Made by a program: the position numbers and the translations under genes
From: Natronospira proteinivora
GTDB lineage: Bacteria; Pseudomonadota; Gammaproteobacteria; Natronospirales; Natronospiraceae
Assembly: GCF_024170465.1 (NCBI RefSeq)
Contig: NZ_JALJYF010000003.1
Location: 87,237-151,236, forward strand
Direction: 5' to 3'
Length of the DNA: 64,000 bases
Shown: piece by piece, positions 31,077 through 39,852 of the stretch
Position numbering within the stretch: position 1 is the first letter of the stretch
Layout of the letters: each line of letters starts with the position of its first letter
Notes under the pieces: model-generated
The model's input: the letters and a program-made list of their open reading frames with translations, nothing else
What the model was told of the DNA's origin: nothing
Databases searched by the model: none

Positions 31077-31502
31077 ATGAGCACGAAGGAAACCTGCAAG
31101 GGGGCTTGCCTGTGTGGTGCGGTGCGTGTCTCGGCCACCATCAAAAGCCGTGATATTGGTGCCTGTCATTGCGCCATGTGTCGTCAGTGGGGCGGCGGTG
31201 GACCCATGTTTGCGGTTGAATGCGAAGAGGATGTGGCTTTCGAGGGCGAGGACCATGTTGCCCTGTTCAGCTCCTCGGAATGGGCGGAGCGGGGTTTTTG
31301 CCGTGCTTGCGGCACCCATCTCTTCTATCGCTTGAAGGAAGGCGGGCATTACGCCCTTCCGGTGGGCTTGCTGGGGGATGATATCCAGTGGCGGTTCACC
31401 GATCAGATCTTCATCGATCGCAAGCCGGCCTTCTATGATTTTTCCCAGGACACGAGAAATCTCACCGAGCAGCAGGTCTTCGAACTCTTCGCCGGCGATT
31501 GA
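31077..31502 (+). CDS. GFA-family (glutathione-dependent formaldehyde-activating / CENP-V fold) protein
   Basis: 141 residues. Zinc-binding cysteines occur as CKGACLCGAVRV, ACHCAMCRQWGG and FCRACGTHLFYR, the Gfa/CENP-V pattern. ATG 31077 has AAGGAGGG upstream. Most members have no proven activity, so formaldehyde handling should not be assumed. Confidence 0.88.
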   Translation: MSTKETCKGACLCGAVRVSATIKSRDIGACHCAMCRQWGGGGPMFAVECEEDVAFEGEDHVALFSSSEWAERGFCRACGTHLFYRLKEGGHYALPVGLLGDDIQWRFTDQIFIDRKPAFYDFSQDTRNLTEQQVFELFAGD

Positions 31503-31516
31503 AGGGCTGAGGGGGC

Positions 31517-32113
31517 CTACTTTTTGACGTGCTTGCCCCCGGTCCAGCCGCCGGGGGACAGCACCCGGTTGCCCAAGTCCTTGGGGCTGTCTTCCAGGTC
31601 GGTGGCCATGGAATCATTCCAGCGGTTGAGAAAGCCGTAAAGACTAACCGCGCCCAGGATCTCCACGATCTGGCCCTCGTCCCAGTGTTCCCGCAGGCGG
31701 GCAAAGAGCTCGGCGTCCACGGCATTGGGTACCGAGCCCGCCGCCAGGGCAAAGTCCAGGGCCACCCGCTCGGCTTCACTGAAATGGGGGCTGGTCTGGT
31801 ACGCCCAGACAGCTTCTACTTTCTCCGAGGGCACCCCCTTGATCTGGGCGGCAACCAGGGAATGGGCCTCGCAATACTGACAGCCCGCCGCCCGGCTGGC
31901 GAAGTGGGCAATCAGGCGCTTAAAGCCTGCATCCACGCTGCCCTCGGGGTCCATCACCGCCTTGGTCAGCTCCCCGAAGCCCTTCACCATCTTCGGCCGG
32001 CGCTGCATGGTCAGCAGGCTGTTGGGCACAAACCCCAGGATGTCCTCGAAAATGGCGAAGTCCTCCGCCAGTTCCGGCGTGGTGTCTTTCGACAAGGGTT
32101 TCATATGGGCCAT
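31517..32113 (-). CDS. AhpD-like carboxymuconolactone decarboxylase-family protein
   Basis: 198 residues, all helical. The redox-type motif is CQYCEAHS (CxxC followed by His), preceded by HFASRAAG. The C-terminal half has ILGAVSLYGFLNRWNDSM, typical of peroxidase-related AhpD relatives. It may reduce peroxides or act as a thiol-disulfide enzyme; the partner is unknown. It converges with the GFA gene and is followed upstream by a REP pair. Confidence 0.82.
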   Translation of the reverse strand: MAHMKPLSKDTTPELAEDFAIFEDILGFVPNSLLTMQRRPKMVKGFGELTKAVMDPEGSVDAGFKRLIAHFASRAAGCQYCEAHSLVAAQIKGVPSEKVEAVWAYQTSPHFSEAERVALDFALAAGSVPNAVDAELFARLREHWDEGQIVEILGAVSLYGFLNRWNDSMATDLEDSPKDLGNRVLSPGGWTGGKHVKK

Positions 32114-32156
32114 GTTGTCGGCTCCTGTCTCGGGTTCACTATCCAGATCTCATGCC

Positions 32157-32236
32157 GTAGGAGCGGATTTATCCGCGATTAGCTTTCCAATGCCACGGTG
32201 GTGCTCACGGCCAATCGCGAATGAATTCGCTCCTAC
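32157..32236. repeat. REP palindrome pair
   Basis: GTAGGAGCGGATTTATCCGC starts at 32157 and an inverted variant containing TCGCGAATGAATTCGCTCC ends at 32236. The two heads are of different subtypes, joined as in a mosaic element. The CTAC at the right edge supplies the stop codon (TAG on the minus strand, 32235-32233) of the heptosyltransferase-like gene. Confidence 0.8.
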
Positions 32237-33315
32237 GATGATTGCATCAAACCATCCAGCTTCTCGGTCACCTCGTCCACAGTGATGCGTTCCATCACCT
32301 GCGGATTCCGTACCCGGGTGCCCCAACGGACCTCGTCCACAGTCTTGCCGGTCTCTTCCTTCAGGGCCCGGGGGTAATGGTTCACACACCATTGGCGCGA
32401 GTAATAGGGGCCGGTGCGGTCCGGGTTGGAGCTGGCGTAGAGCCCGATTACCGGGGTGCCGGCGGCGGTGCCCATATGAGCCGGGCCGGAGTCGGGGCAG
32501 AGTACGGCCCGGGACCGTCGAATCAGGGCAAAGAGTTGTTTCAGGGAGGTCTGGCCCACCCGATTCACCGGCTTGTGTTGGCAATGGCCCATGATGGCCT
32601 CGGCCATGGCCTTTTCCCGCGCCGTGGGTCCGCCGGTGAGTATCGTCTGCAGGCCATGGATTCGGGCGGCGTGATCGATCACCGCCGCATAGCGTTCCGC
32701 CCGCCAGTCCCGGAAGTTGTGCGCCCTTTGGCTGGCGCAGGGGCTGATCAGCAGGGCCGGGCGATCATCGGGAATATGCTGCCGGGCGAAAGCCTCATCC
32801 GCGGCGGGGACGGGGATATCCCAGCGCGGCTGGCGGATGTCCGCGCCCAGATGGGCGGCGAAGGACAATAGCCCTTCCATGACATGCTGGCGGGGTGTGG
32901 CGGGGATGGCTTCATTGGTGAACAGCCACTGGTAATCCCGGGCCCGGGCCCGGTCAAAACCGATCCGTCGCCGGGCCGGGATCAGGCGGCTGGCCACACT
33001 GGCGCGCAGGGCAATCTGCATGTGCAAGAGGGCATCAAAGGAGGTCTTGCCAATGGCCGAGCGCAAGGCCCGGTAGCCGGCCCATCCAGCCCTTTTGTCG
33101 AAACTGATAAACTCGACGCCTTCAATGTCACCCACCAGGCTTGCTTCCAGGCGGCCGATCACCCAGGTGATGCGGCTGTCGGGGAATTGATCCTGCAGGG
33201 CCCGCAAGACCGGGACGGTGTGGCAGACATCACCGATGGCTGACAGTCGCAGCAGGGCAATGCGCTCAAGCACAGCGGCATCAGGGTCGGAAGCATTGGG
33301 GGAATGGTTTGCCAT
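32233..33315 (-). CDS. Glycosyltransferase family 9 (heptosyltransferase-like)
   Basis: 360 residues. The N-terminus RIALLRLSAIGDVCHTVPVL and the C-terminal CPDSGPAHMGTAAGTPVIGL are the two hallmarks of ADP-heptose:LPS heptosyltransferases. Likely it adds heptose to Kdo in the LPS core. Start is uncertain: ATG 33315 overlaps the divergent kdkA start codon, while GTG 33273 would leave a 40-base gap. The stop codon comes from a REP element. Which heptosyltransferase it is cannot be settled from sequence alone. Confidence 0.85.
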   Translation of the reverse strand: MANHSPNASDPDAAVLERIALLRLSAIGDVCHTVPVLRALQDQFPDSRITWVIGRLEASLVGDIEGVEFISFDKRAGWAGYRALRSAIGKTSFDALLHMQIALRASVASRLIPARRRIGFDRARARDYQWLFTNEAIPATPRQHVMEGLLSFAAHLGADIRQPRWDIPVPAADEAFARQHIPDDRPALLISPCASQRAHNFRDWRAERYAAVIDHAARIHGLQTILTGGPTAREKAMAEAIMGHCQHKPVNRVGQTSLKQLFALIRRSRAVLCPDSGPAHMGTAAGTPVIGLYASSNPDRTGPYYSRQWCVNHYPRALKEETGKTVDEVRWGTRVRNPQVMERITVDEVTEKLDGLMQSS

Positions 33316-34042
33316 GCGTGAAATAGTACTGTCTCAAAGCCGGGTGGAAGGCGATCACATCCTATACGATGCCAGCAGCCTGGACCAGCCAGCACCGAAT
33401 CACTTCGACCCCGCTTGGTGGCGGGCCCAGGATCGCCTGGCGGGGGAGGCCCAGGGGCGGGGCAGCGCCTATTTCCTCAAGGGCTTCGATGGCGACTGGG
33501 TCCTGCGCCACTTTCGCCGCGGCGGCTGGATCGGCCGCTGGGTGGATGACCGTTATCTGTTCACCGGCCTGGAACGCAGCCGCCCCTTCCGCGAATTGCG
33601 GCTGCTGGCCCGGCTTTGTTCCGCCGGCCTGCCGGTGCCTCGGCCGGTGGCGGCGCGCTTGAGCCGCCAGGGATTGAGCTACCGGGCCGATTTGCTCATC
33701 GAGCAGGTTCCCGGCACCCCCCTGGGCAGTTTGCTGGAGAGCGACCAGGCGGATATGGATGCCTTTCGGCGGGTGGGGTCGGTCATTCGTCGTTTTCATC
33801 AAGCCGGTGTCTTCCATGCCGATCTCAATGCCCGCAATATTCTGGTGTCCGATCAGGCCGTGTATCTGATCGATTTCGACCGGGGCGCCCTGCGTTCTCC
33901 CGGGGCATGGAAGCGACATAATCTGGATCGCCTGCAACGGTCCTGCAAGAAAATCCTGGGCCCGCGTTGGGCCGATGAACCCCGATGGGGGCAAGCCTGG
34001 CTTGTCCTGGAACAGGCATACGAGGTGACCAACTCAGCATGA
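33314..34042 (+). CDS. kdkA: 3-deoxy-D-manno-octulosonic acid (Kdo) kinase
   Basis: 242 residues of the lipopolysaccharide-kinase fold. FDPAWW near the N-terminus, ATP-binding RHFRRGGWIGRWVDDRYLF, the catalytic loop HADLNARNILV and the metal site IDFDRG are visible. KdkA phosphorylates Kdo in LPS carrying a single Kdo. The stop overlaps the next gene as ATGA. The divergent heptosyltransferase-like gene starts on the same bases. Confidence 0.88.
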   Translation: MREIVLSQSRVEGDHILYDASSLDQPAPNHFDPAWWRAQDRLAGEAQGRGSAYFLKGFDGDWVLRHFRRGGWIGRWVDDRYLFTGLERSRPFRELRLLARLCSAGLPVPRPVAARLSRQGLSYRADLLIEQVPGTPLGSLLESDQADMDAFRRVGSVIRRFHQAGVFHADLNARNILVSDQAVYLIDFDRGALRSPGAWKRHNLDRLQRSCKKILGPRWADEPRWGQAWLVLEQAYEVTNSA

Positions 34043-34914
34043 ACCAGTTTCGCGGACTGTTTACCCAGCTAATTATTCTGCCCGTCACCATCACGCTCAT
34101 CATCCCTATGATGCTGGTGGCCATCTTGAAGCTGCTGATCCCCATCCGAGTCTTTCGCCGGCGTTGTACCCGTATCGTGCTGGGGATCGGTGAGCTCTGG
34201 GCCTGGCTGGTAACCGGGGTCTTCCGCTTCGCTCACCAGACCCGCTATGAGATCAACCCGCTGCCACCGGTGGACCGTGATCATTCCTATCTCGTGATCT
34301 GCAACCACCAGTCCTGGGTGGACATACCGGTGCTCATGGCGGTCTTTGACGGGCGGGTTCCCTTCTATCGTTTCTTTCTCAAAAAGCAGCTCATGTGGCT
34401 GCCCTTTCTGGGTATCGCTTTCTGGGCCCTGGAATACCCCTTCATGCAACGCCATTCAAAAGCCTATCTGGAAAAACATCCGGAAAAGCAGGGCGAGGAC
34501 TTAAAAATCACCCAGAAAGCCTGTGCGAAAATGCGTGGCATCCCAGCCACCATTATCAACTACCCGGAAGGCACCCGCTGCACCCCGACCAAGCAGGCGA
34601 AACAGGGCTCACCCTACAAGCATTTGCTGCGGCCCAAGGCGGGTGGCATCTCCTTCGTCCTCTCCTCCATGGGCGACCAGCTGGATGCCCTGCTGGATGT
34701 CACCATCCACTATCCCGATGGTGTCCCCGGTTTCTGGCAGTTCCTGTGCAACGGCGTCTCACGTATCCAGGTGGATGTGCAAAAACGCCCCCTTCCCAAG
34801 GATCTGCTCCACGGCGACTACCAAAACGACCCCGAATTCCGTCAACGCTTCCAGACCTGGGTCAATCAGCTATGGGAAGAGAAAGATCAACGGCTGGAGG
34901 CAATGAAGGGTTAG
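34039..34914 (+). CDS. 1-acyl-glycerol-3-phosphate acyltransferase-family protein (YihG-like)
   Basis: 291 residues. An N-terminal membrane segment (LIILPVTITLIIPMMLVAIL) precedes the PlsC motifs ICNHQSWVDIPVL (block I) and YPEGTRCTPTKQ (block III). The family acylates lysophosphatidate-like substrates; YihG is an inner-membrane relative. ATG 34039 overlaps the kdkA stop (ATGA), so the two are translationally coupled. A role in membrane-lipid remodelling is inference. Confidence 0.85.
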   Translation: MNQFRGLFTQLIILPVTITLIIPMMLVAILKLLIPIRVFRRRCTRIVLGIGELWAWLVTGVFRFAHQTRYEINPLPPVDRDHSYLVICNHQSWVDIPVLMAVFDGRVPFYRFFLKKQLMWLPFLGIAFWALEYPFMQRHSKAYLEKHPEKQGEDLKITQKACAKMRGIPATIINYPEGTRCTPTKQAKQGSPYKHLLRPKAGGISFVLSSMGDQLDALLDVTIHYPDGVPGFWQFLCNGVSRIQVDVQKRPLPKDLLHGDYQNDPEFRQRFQTWVNQLWEEKDQRLEAMKG

Positions 34915-34915
34915 T

Positions 34916-34933
34916 CTCACGCCTTAGCGTGAG
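34916..34933. terminator. Hairpin between converging acyltransferase genes
   Basis: CTCACGC, loop CTTA, GCGTGAG forms a 7-bp stem right after the plus-strand stop (34912-34914) and overlapping the minus-strand stop (34926-34924). There is no clear T-tract, so termination is uncertain. Confidence 0.4.
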
Positions 34934-35859
34934 TCCCCCTGTTTTTTCCGCCGCTTCTCGTGCTTGCGGTGTTCGGTGGTTTTGAAGCGGTTGTGGGTCC
35001 AGAGGTATTGCTCGGGGATCTTTCGGGCTTCGGCCTCGATGAGTTTGTTCACCGTGGCGCCGTCTTCTTCCGGGCTCATTTCGGCCATGCCTTCGATGGG
35101 TGGGTCGATGCGTAGCTGATAGCCCTGTTTGCCGGGCAGGCGTTCCACCCAGAAGGGCATGACGGTGGCGCCGCTGATTCTCGCCAGTCGATGGGTGGCC
35201 GGGTTGGTGGGGGCGGGCACGCCGAAGAAGGGCACGGTGACCGAGTTGCTGCCCTGGTAGCCCTGGTCCGGGGCGTACCAGACCGTCATGTTGTTCTTGA
35301 GGCTTTTGAGCAGTTCCCGGACGGAATCCCGGGGGATGGCCTTTTCAAAATGGGCTTCCCGGCGGTTCTTGCTGATGGTTTCCAGCAGGGCGTTGCGGTT
35401 GGGCCGGTACATGAGATGAAAGGGGCGGTAGAGAGACAACAACCGGCCACCGATCTCCAGGGTGGTGAAGTGGGCGGAGAGCAGGATCGCACCCTTGCCC
35501 TTCTCGAGAGCCGCATCCAGATGCTCCAGGCCTTCGATCCGTACCAGGCGTTTTAAGCGGCGGTCCGAGGCCCACCAGCACATGCCGATCTCAAACAGGG
35601 CAATCCCCAGTGCCTTGAAGTGTTCCCGAATCAGATGTTGGCGCTTGTCTTCGGACCAGTCCGGGTAACAGACCCGCAGGTTGTATTCCGCCACCCGCTG
35701 ACGCCGCCCGGCGAGTTTCTGCATGATCACCCCCAAGCCCCGGCCGACCCGGAGCTGGAGGGGGTAGGGCAGCAGGATGGCCAGGCGCAGCAGGCCAAAG
35801 CCCAGCCAGCCAATCCAGTATTTCGGGTGTAATGGGGCTTTCATGCTTGAGTTGCTCAT
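34924..35859 (-). CDS. lpxL: LpxL/HtrB-family lipid A acyltransferase, copy 1
   Basis: 311 residues. An N-terminal hydrophobic anchor (LLRLAILLPYPLQLRVG) is followed by the catalytic ILLSAHFTTLEIGGRLL (HxxxxE type) and MYRPNRN, with VWYAPDQGY and VPFFGVPAPTNPA downstream. It transfers a secondary acyl chain to Kdo-lipid A. The tail is Lys/Arg-rich. A paralog (36021-36959) lies upstream, separated by a REP pair. Which acyl position each modifies is not readable. Confidence 0.9.
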   Translation of the reverse strand: MSNSSMKAPLHPKYWIGWLGFGLLRLAILLPYPLQLRVGRGLGVIMQKLAGRRQRVAEYNLRVCYPDWSEDKRQHLIREHFKALGIALFEIGMCWWASDRRLKRLVRIEGLEHLDAALEKGKGAILLSAHFTTLEIGGRLLSLYRPFHLMYRPNRNALLETISKNRREAHFEKAIPRDSVRELLKSLKNNMTVWYAPDQGYQGSNSVTVPFFGVPAPTNPATHRLARISGATVMPFWVERLPGKQGYQLRIDPPIEGMAEMSPEEDGATVNKLIEAEARKIPEQYLWTHNRFKTTEHRKHEKRRKKQGDSR

Positions 35860-35929
35860 TTCACTGATTGGGTTATAAGGCGGTTTTTAAAGTTAAACGA
35901 TAGCATTACAGAGGTTATCGGCGATTGAT

Positions 35930-36000
35930 GTGGGAGCGGCATTCCTGCCGCGATGAGGTTGCCGGCTGGCCATTGTCGCGGCAGGAATGCCGCTCCCACT
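35930..36000. repeat. REP palindrome pair between the lpxL paralogs
   Basis: GTGGGAGCGGCATTCCTGCC starts at 35930 and its inverted copy (GGCAGGAATGCCGCTCCCAC) ends at 35999. They enclose a 19-base spacer. The same palindrome type occurs at 4240 and 4953. Confidence 0.85.
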
Positions 36001-36020
36001 GTTCATGCTGATTCCCCTCG

Positions 36021-36959
36021 TTACCGCCCCTTTAAATAACGGGCCTTGCGCCAGCGTTTGTGGAGCTTGGTCTTGAAGCGGTCGAAAGACCAGAAATACT
36101 GCTCCGGCATTTTGCGAATCTGTTCTTCCAGCACGGCGTTGGTGCGAACGGTGTCGGCGGCCGGATCGTCGCTGGGGAAGTCCTCCAGGGCCGGATGCAG
36201 ATGCAGGCGATAGCCCCGTGCACCGGGCAATCGTTCCGGGTAAAAGGGTACCACGGGGGCGCCGGTGGCCCGGGCGATCCGCGCGGTGGCGGTATTGGTG
36301 GGGGCGGGCTGATTGAAGAAGGGCACCCAGGCGTGGTTGCGCTTCATATAACCCAGGTCCGGGGCGTACCAGACACAGTTTCCCTGCCGCAGGCTGCGCA
36401 TCAGCTGGCGCACATTATCGCTGGGGATCACCCCTTCGAAGTGGCGGCGCCGGGCCTTTTGCACAATGTATTCCAGCACCGGATTGCGGTTGGGGCGGTA
36501 CATGAGATGGAAGGGGGTAAACAGGCCCAGCAGCCGGCCGCCGATCTCAAAGGCGGTAAAATGCGCACTCATGATCAAGACGCCCTTGCCTTCGGCCTTG
36601 GCCTTTTCCAGATGCTCCAGCCCTTCCACCTGAACCAGGCGGTGCAGGCGGCGGGAGCTGGCCCACCAGCCCAGGCCCAGTTCGAAGATCCCCACCCCCA
36701 CGGCCCGGAAATGGGCCTGGGCCAGGCGCTTGTGTTCGGCCCGGCTTTTCTCCGGGAAGCAGCGCCGCAGATTGGCATAGGTAAACAAGCGCCAGCGCCA
36801 GGCCAGGTAGTAAAGGCCCCGGCCGATCCCCTGGCCGATGAAGACCAGGACCGGAAAGGGCAGCATTAGCATGAGTCGCAACAGACCCAGGCCCAGCCAG
36901 GCGGGCCAGTGTCGGGGTGCGAGAGGAAGGGGCGGGGTATCGCTATTGTTATTGGCCAT
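36021..36959 (-). CDS. LpxL/HtrB-family lipid A acyltransferase, copy 2
   Basis: 312 residues, colinear with the neighbouring LpxL. It shows LLRLMLMLPFPVLVFIGQG, the catalytic LIMSAHFTAFEIGGRLLGLF, MYRPNRN, VWYAPDLGYMKRN and VPFFNQPAPTNTA. The tandem arrangement suggests one copy adds the first and the other the second secondary chain, as LpxL/LpxM do; this is inference. ATG 36959 is consistent with the family N-terminus. Confidence 0.9.
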   Translation of the reverse strand: MANNNSDTPPLPLAPRHWPAWLGLGLLRLMLMLPFPVLVFIGQGIGRGLYYLAWRWRLFTYANLRRCFPEKSRAEHKRLAQAHFRAVGVGIFELGLGWWASSRRLHRLVQVEGLEHLEKAKAEGKGVLIMSAHFTAFEIGGRLLGLFTPFHLMYRPNRNPVLEYIVQKARRRHFEGVIPSDNVRQLMRSLRQGNCVWYAPDLGYMKRNHAWVPFFNQPAPTNTATARIARATGAPVVPFYPERLPGARGYRLHLHPALEDFPSDDPAADTVRTNAVLEEQIRKMPEQYFWSFDRFKTKLHKRWRKARYLKGR

Positions 36960-37119
36960 GGGCTTATTATAAAGCCTCGGCTCAGGGGCGCGACCCTCAT
37001 TCGGCTAGTATCCAGCCCCATGACGGCCAAGGATAAGGTACGGGGAATCGGGACTGGGGATGGAAGCCCGTGATATTATTCGCACCAACGACAACTGGCT
37101 GTAAGCAGGGGACTTTTTC

Positions 37120-38541
37120 GTGCAACTTCCGGATTTTTCCACCGCCCGGGTAATGGTCCTGGGGGATGTAATGCTGGACCGCTACTGGCAGGGGCCCACT
37201 GGGCGTATTTCCCCGGAAGCGCCGGTGCCGGTGGTACGGGTCGAGGATGAACAGACTCGGCCGGGTGGTGCCGGCAATGTGGCCCTGAATCTGGCCGCCC
37301 TGTCGGTATCGGCCCGTTTGATGGGCTGTGTGGGCGAGGATGAAGCGGCAAGATTGTTGCGCGAGGCCCTGGATGAGGCCGGGATTGCCCATCGCCTGGT
37401 GGACTGGCAGCGACCGACCATCACCAAGCTGCGGGTGATCAGCCGGCATCAGCAGTTGATCCGACTGGATTTTGAACAAAGCCCCCCGGGCACGGCCCCG
37501 GCCGGCCTGTTCGAGAGCTTTTCCACCGCCCTGCCCGAGACCGGAGTGGTGGTGCTCTCCGACTACGCCAAGGGGGCGCTAGGGGATTGCCCTCGCCTGA
37601 TCCGGGCCGCCCGCGAGGCCGGCCTGCCGGTGCTGGTGGACCCCAAGGGCCAGGATTTCACTCCCTATCGCGGTGCCACGCTGCTGACCCCCAATCTGGG
37701 GGAATTCGAGGCGGTGGTGGGCCCCTGTCCAGACGATGACACGTTGGTTGCTCGGGCGGAGGCCCTGGCCCGGGAGCTTGAGCTGGACGGGCTGCTGGTC
37801 ACCCGTAGCGAGAAGGGCATGAGCCTGATCCGTCCGGGCCAGCCGCCCCTGCATCTACCGGCCCGGGCGCGGGAAGTCTTTGACGTGACCGGGGCCGGGG
37901 ATACCGTGATTGCCGTGCTGGCGGCCATGCTGGCAGCCGGTGAAAGCCTGGACGATGCGGCCCGCCTGGCCAATATCGCCGCCGGTCTGGTGGTGGGCAA
38001 GTTGGGGGCGGCCACGGTGAGCCCCTCGGAGCTGCGCCTGGCCATGCACGATGCCGGGGCGCCGGAAGCGGCGGTGATGGATCGGGTGACCTTGGGCCAT
38101 GCCGTTCGCCATGCCCGGGAGCGCGGTGAGCGGGTGGTGATGACCAATGGCTGCTTCGATATCCTCCACGCCGGCCATGTAAGTTATCTGCGGGCCGCCC
38201 GGGCCCTGGGCGATCGATTGATCGTGGCGGTGAATGATGATGATTCGGTGCGTCGGCTCAAGGGGGCCGAACGGCCCGTGAATCCGGTGCAGGATCGCAT
38301 GAGTGTCTTGGCCGGTCTGGAGGCGGTGGACTGGGTGGTGCCATTCTCCGAGGACACGCCCCGGGACCTTATCTGCGAACTGTTGCCGGATTTGCTGGTC
38401 AAGGGAGGGGACTATCAGCCCGAGGAGATTGCCGGCCATGACTGCGTGGTGGCCAACGGCGGTCAAGTGAAAATCCTGGATTTCGTAGAAGGCCAGTCCA
38501 CCACCGGCCTGCTGAATCGCATTCGCCGCAACCCCGCCTGA
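37120..38541 (+). CDS. hldE: Bifunctional heptose 7-phosphate kinase / heptose 1-phosphate adenylyltransferase
   Basis: 473 residues. The N-terminal ribokinase-type domain has [21 protein letters not shown] and [15 protein letters not shown]. The C-terminal cytidylyltransferase-type domain has [15 protein letters not shown] and LVKGGDYQ. It makes ADP-heptose for the LPS core. The start is GTG 37120. It is followed by waaA 32 bases downstream. A 14-codon frame in its leader (37059-37103) has no supporting evidence. Confidence 0.95.
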   Translation: MQLPDFSTARVMVLGDVMLDRYWQGPTGRISPEAPVPVVRVEDEQTRPGGAGNVALNLAALSVSARLMGCVGEDEAARLLREALDEAGIAHRLVDWQRPTITKLRVISRHQQLIRLDFEQSPPGTAPAGLFESFSTALPETGVVVLSDYAKGALGDCPRLIRAAREAGLPVLVDPKGQDFTPYRGATLLTPNLGEFEAVVGPCPDDDTLVARAEALARELELDGLLVTRSEKGMSLIRPGQPPLHLPARAREVFDVTGAGDTVIAVLAAMLAAGESLDDAARLANIAAGLVVGKLGAATVSPSELRLAMHDAGAPEAAVMDRVTLGHAVRHARERGERVVMTNGCFDILHAGHVSYLRAARALGDRLIVAVNDDDSVRRLKGAERPVNPVQDRMSVLAGLEAVDWVVPFSEDTPRDLICELLPDLLVKGGDYQPEEIAGHDCVVANGGQVKILDFVEGQSTTGLLNRIRRNPA

Positions 38542-38573
38542 GCGATTACCGAAAGCATTACAGAGACAAGTGA

Positions 38574-39848
38574 ATGAACCGAGGTCTGTATAACGCGATC
38601 CTGGCTGCCCTGATGCCGGTGGCCCTGCCCTGGATGGAATGGCGGGCCCGCCGCCAGGCCGGACGTAGCGATGCCTGGGGCCAGCGTCTGGGGTATGTCT
38701 CCGCCGAGGAGAACAGTGCCGGCCCCATCTGGGTGCATGCGGCCAGCGTGGGCGAGGTTCAGGCGGCCTTGCCGCTGCTGCGGGCTTTGGACAATGCCCT
38801 GCCGGATCGGGGTCTGGTGGTGACCACCTTTACCGCCGCCGGGGCCCGGCGTCTGGAAGAGGCGGCCGGTGACCGGGTGCGCCGCCTGATGCTGCCCTAT
38901 GACCTGCCCGGGCCGGTGAATCGTTTTTTGGACCGCATTCAACCGGCCGCCTTGCTGGTGACCGAGACCGAGCTTTGGCCCAATCTCTTTCGCGCCGTCC
39001 ACGCCCGGGGCATTCCCCTGATGCTGGGCAGTGCCCGTTTGAGTGACAAGGCCACGGCCCGCTATCGCCGGATCGGCGGCTTGATCGCCGAGACCCTGTC
39101 CCAGGTGGATCTGATTGCCGCCCAGACCGAGGTGGATGCCGAGCGATTCCGTTCCCTGGGTGCCCCCCTGGATCGGGTAGAGACCCTGGGCAATGTGAAG
39201 TTCGATCTGCAGGCGGCCAGCTCCGTGGTGGAGCAGGGCATTGGCTTGCGGCGCAGCCTGTTCGGGGACCGGCCGGTATGGATTGCCGGCAGCACCCGTC
39301 AGGGGGAAGAGGAAAAGGTGCTGGATGCCTTTGAGCGGGTTCGCCAGGACCATCCGGATACCCTGCTGGTCTTGGCGCCGCGCCATCCGGAGCGGGGCGG
39401 GCAACTCCGTCAACTGGTCAAGGCCCGGGCCTTGCGGTCGGTGAACCGCAGCGAGGGTGGTTCGGCGGACGGGGCCCAGGTCTTTATTCTGGATACCCTG
39501 GGCGAGTTAATGACCTTCTACGCCACCGCCGATGTGGCCTTTGTGGGGGGCAGTCTGGTACCGGTGGGCGGACATAATCTGCTGGAGCCGGTGGCGCTGG
39601 GGATTCCGGTGTTGACCGGACCGTACTACGACAATGCCGTGGATGTGGCGGACATGCTGATTGCTGCCGGCGCGGTGCGCCGCGTCATGGATGCCCAGGC
39701 CCTGGGAGACCGGGTGACGGAATTGCTGGCGGATGGCGGGCTCCGGGCGGACCAGGCGGCCGCGGGCTGGCGGGTGATTGAAGCCAACCGCGGCGCCGTG
39801 GACCGCCTGGTTACCCGGCTCGCCCGCTTGATGGGCGAGGAATGGTAG
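38574..39848 (+). CDS. waaA: Kdo transferase (lipid IV-A 3-deoxy-D-manno-octulosonic acid transferase)
   Basis: 424 residues. An N-terminal membrane-associated segment (MNRGLYNAILAALMPVALPW) precedes IWVHAASVGEVQAALPL, the ETELWPNL motif and the GT-B C-terminal domain. That domain has AFVGGSLVPVGGHNLLEP, the WaaA signature. It adds Kdo to lipid A precursors. The presence of KdkA in the same block suggests a single-Kdo LPS, which is inference. It converges with tolC. Confidence 0.94.
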   Translation: MNRGLYNAILAALMPVALPWMEWRARRQAGRSDAWGQRLGYVSAEENSAGPIWVHAASVGEVQAALPLLRALDNALPDRGLVVTTFTAAGARRLEEAAGDRVRRLMLPYDLPGPVNRFLDRIQPAALLVTETELWPNLFRAVHARGIPLMLGSARLSDKATARYRRIGGLIAETLSQVDLIAAQTEVDAERFRSLGAPLDRVETLGNVKFDLQAASSVVEQGIGLRRSLFGDRPVWIAGSTRQGEEEKVLDAFERVRQDHPDTLLVLAPRHPERGGQLRQLVKARALRSVNRSEGGSADGAQVFILDTLGELMTFYATADVAFVGGSLVPVGGHNLLEPVALGIPVLTGPYYDNAVDVADMLIAAGAVRRVMDAQALGDRVTELLADGGLRADQAAAGWRVIEANRGAVDRLVTRLARLMGEEW

Positions 39849-39852
39849 GGGC

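Noticed and set aside
37059..37103. 14-codon frame in the hldE leader
   Set aside because: No clear ribosome-binding site, no amino-acid bias and no terminator structure; it may be chance.
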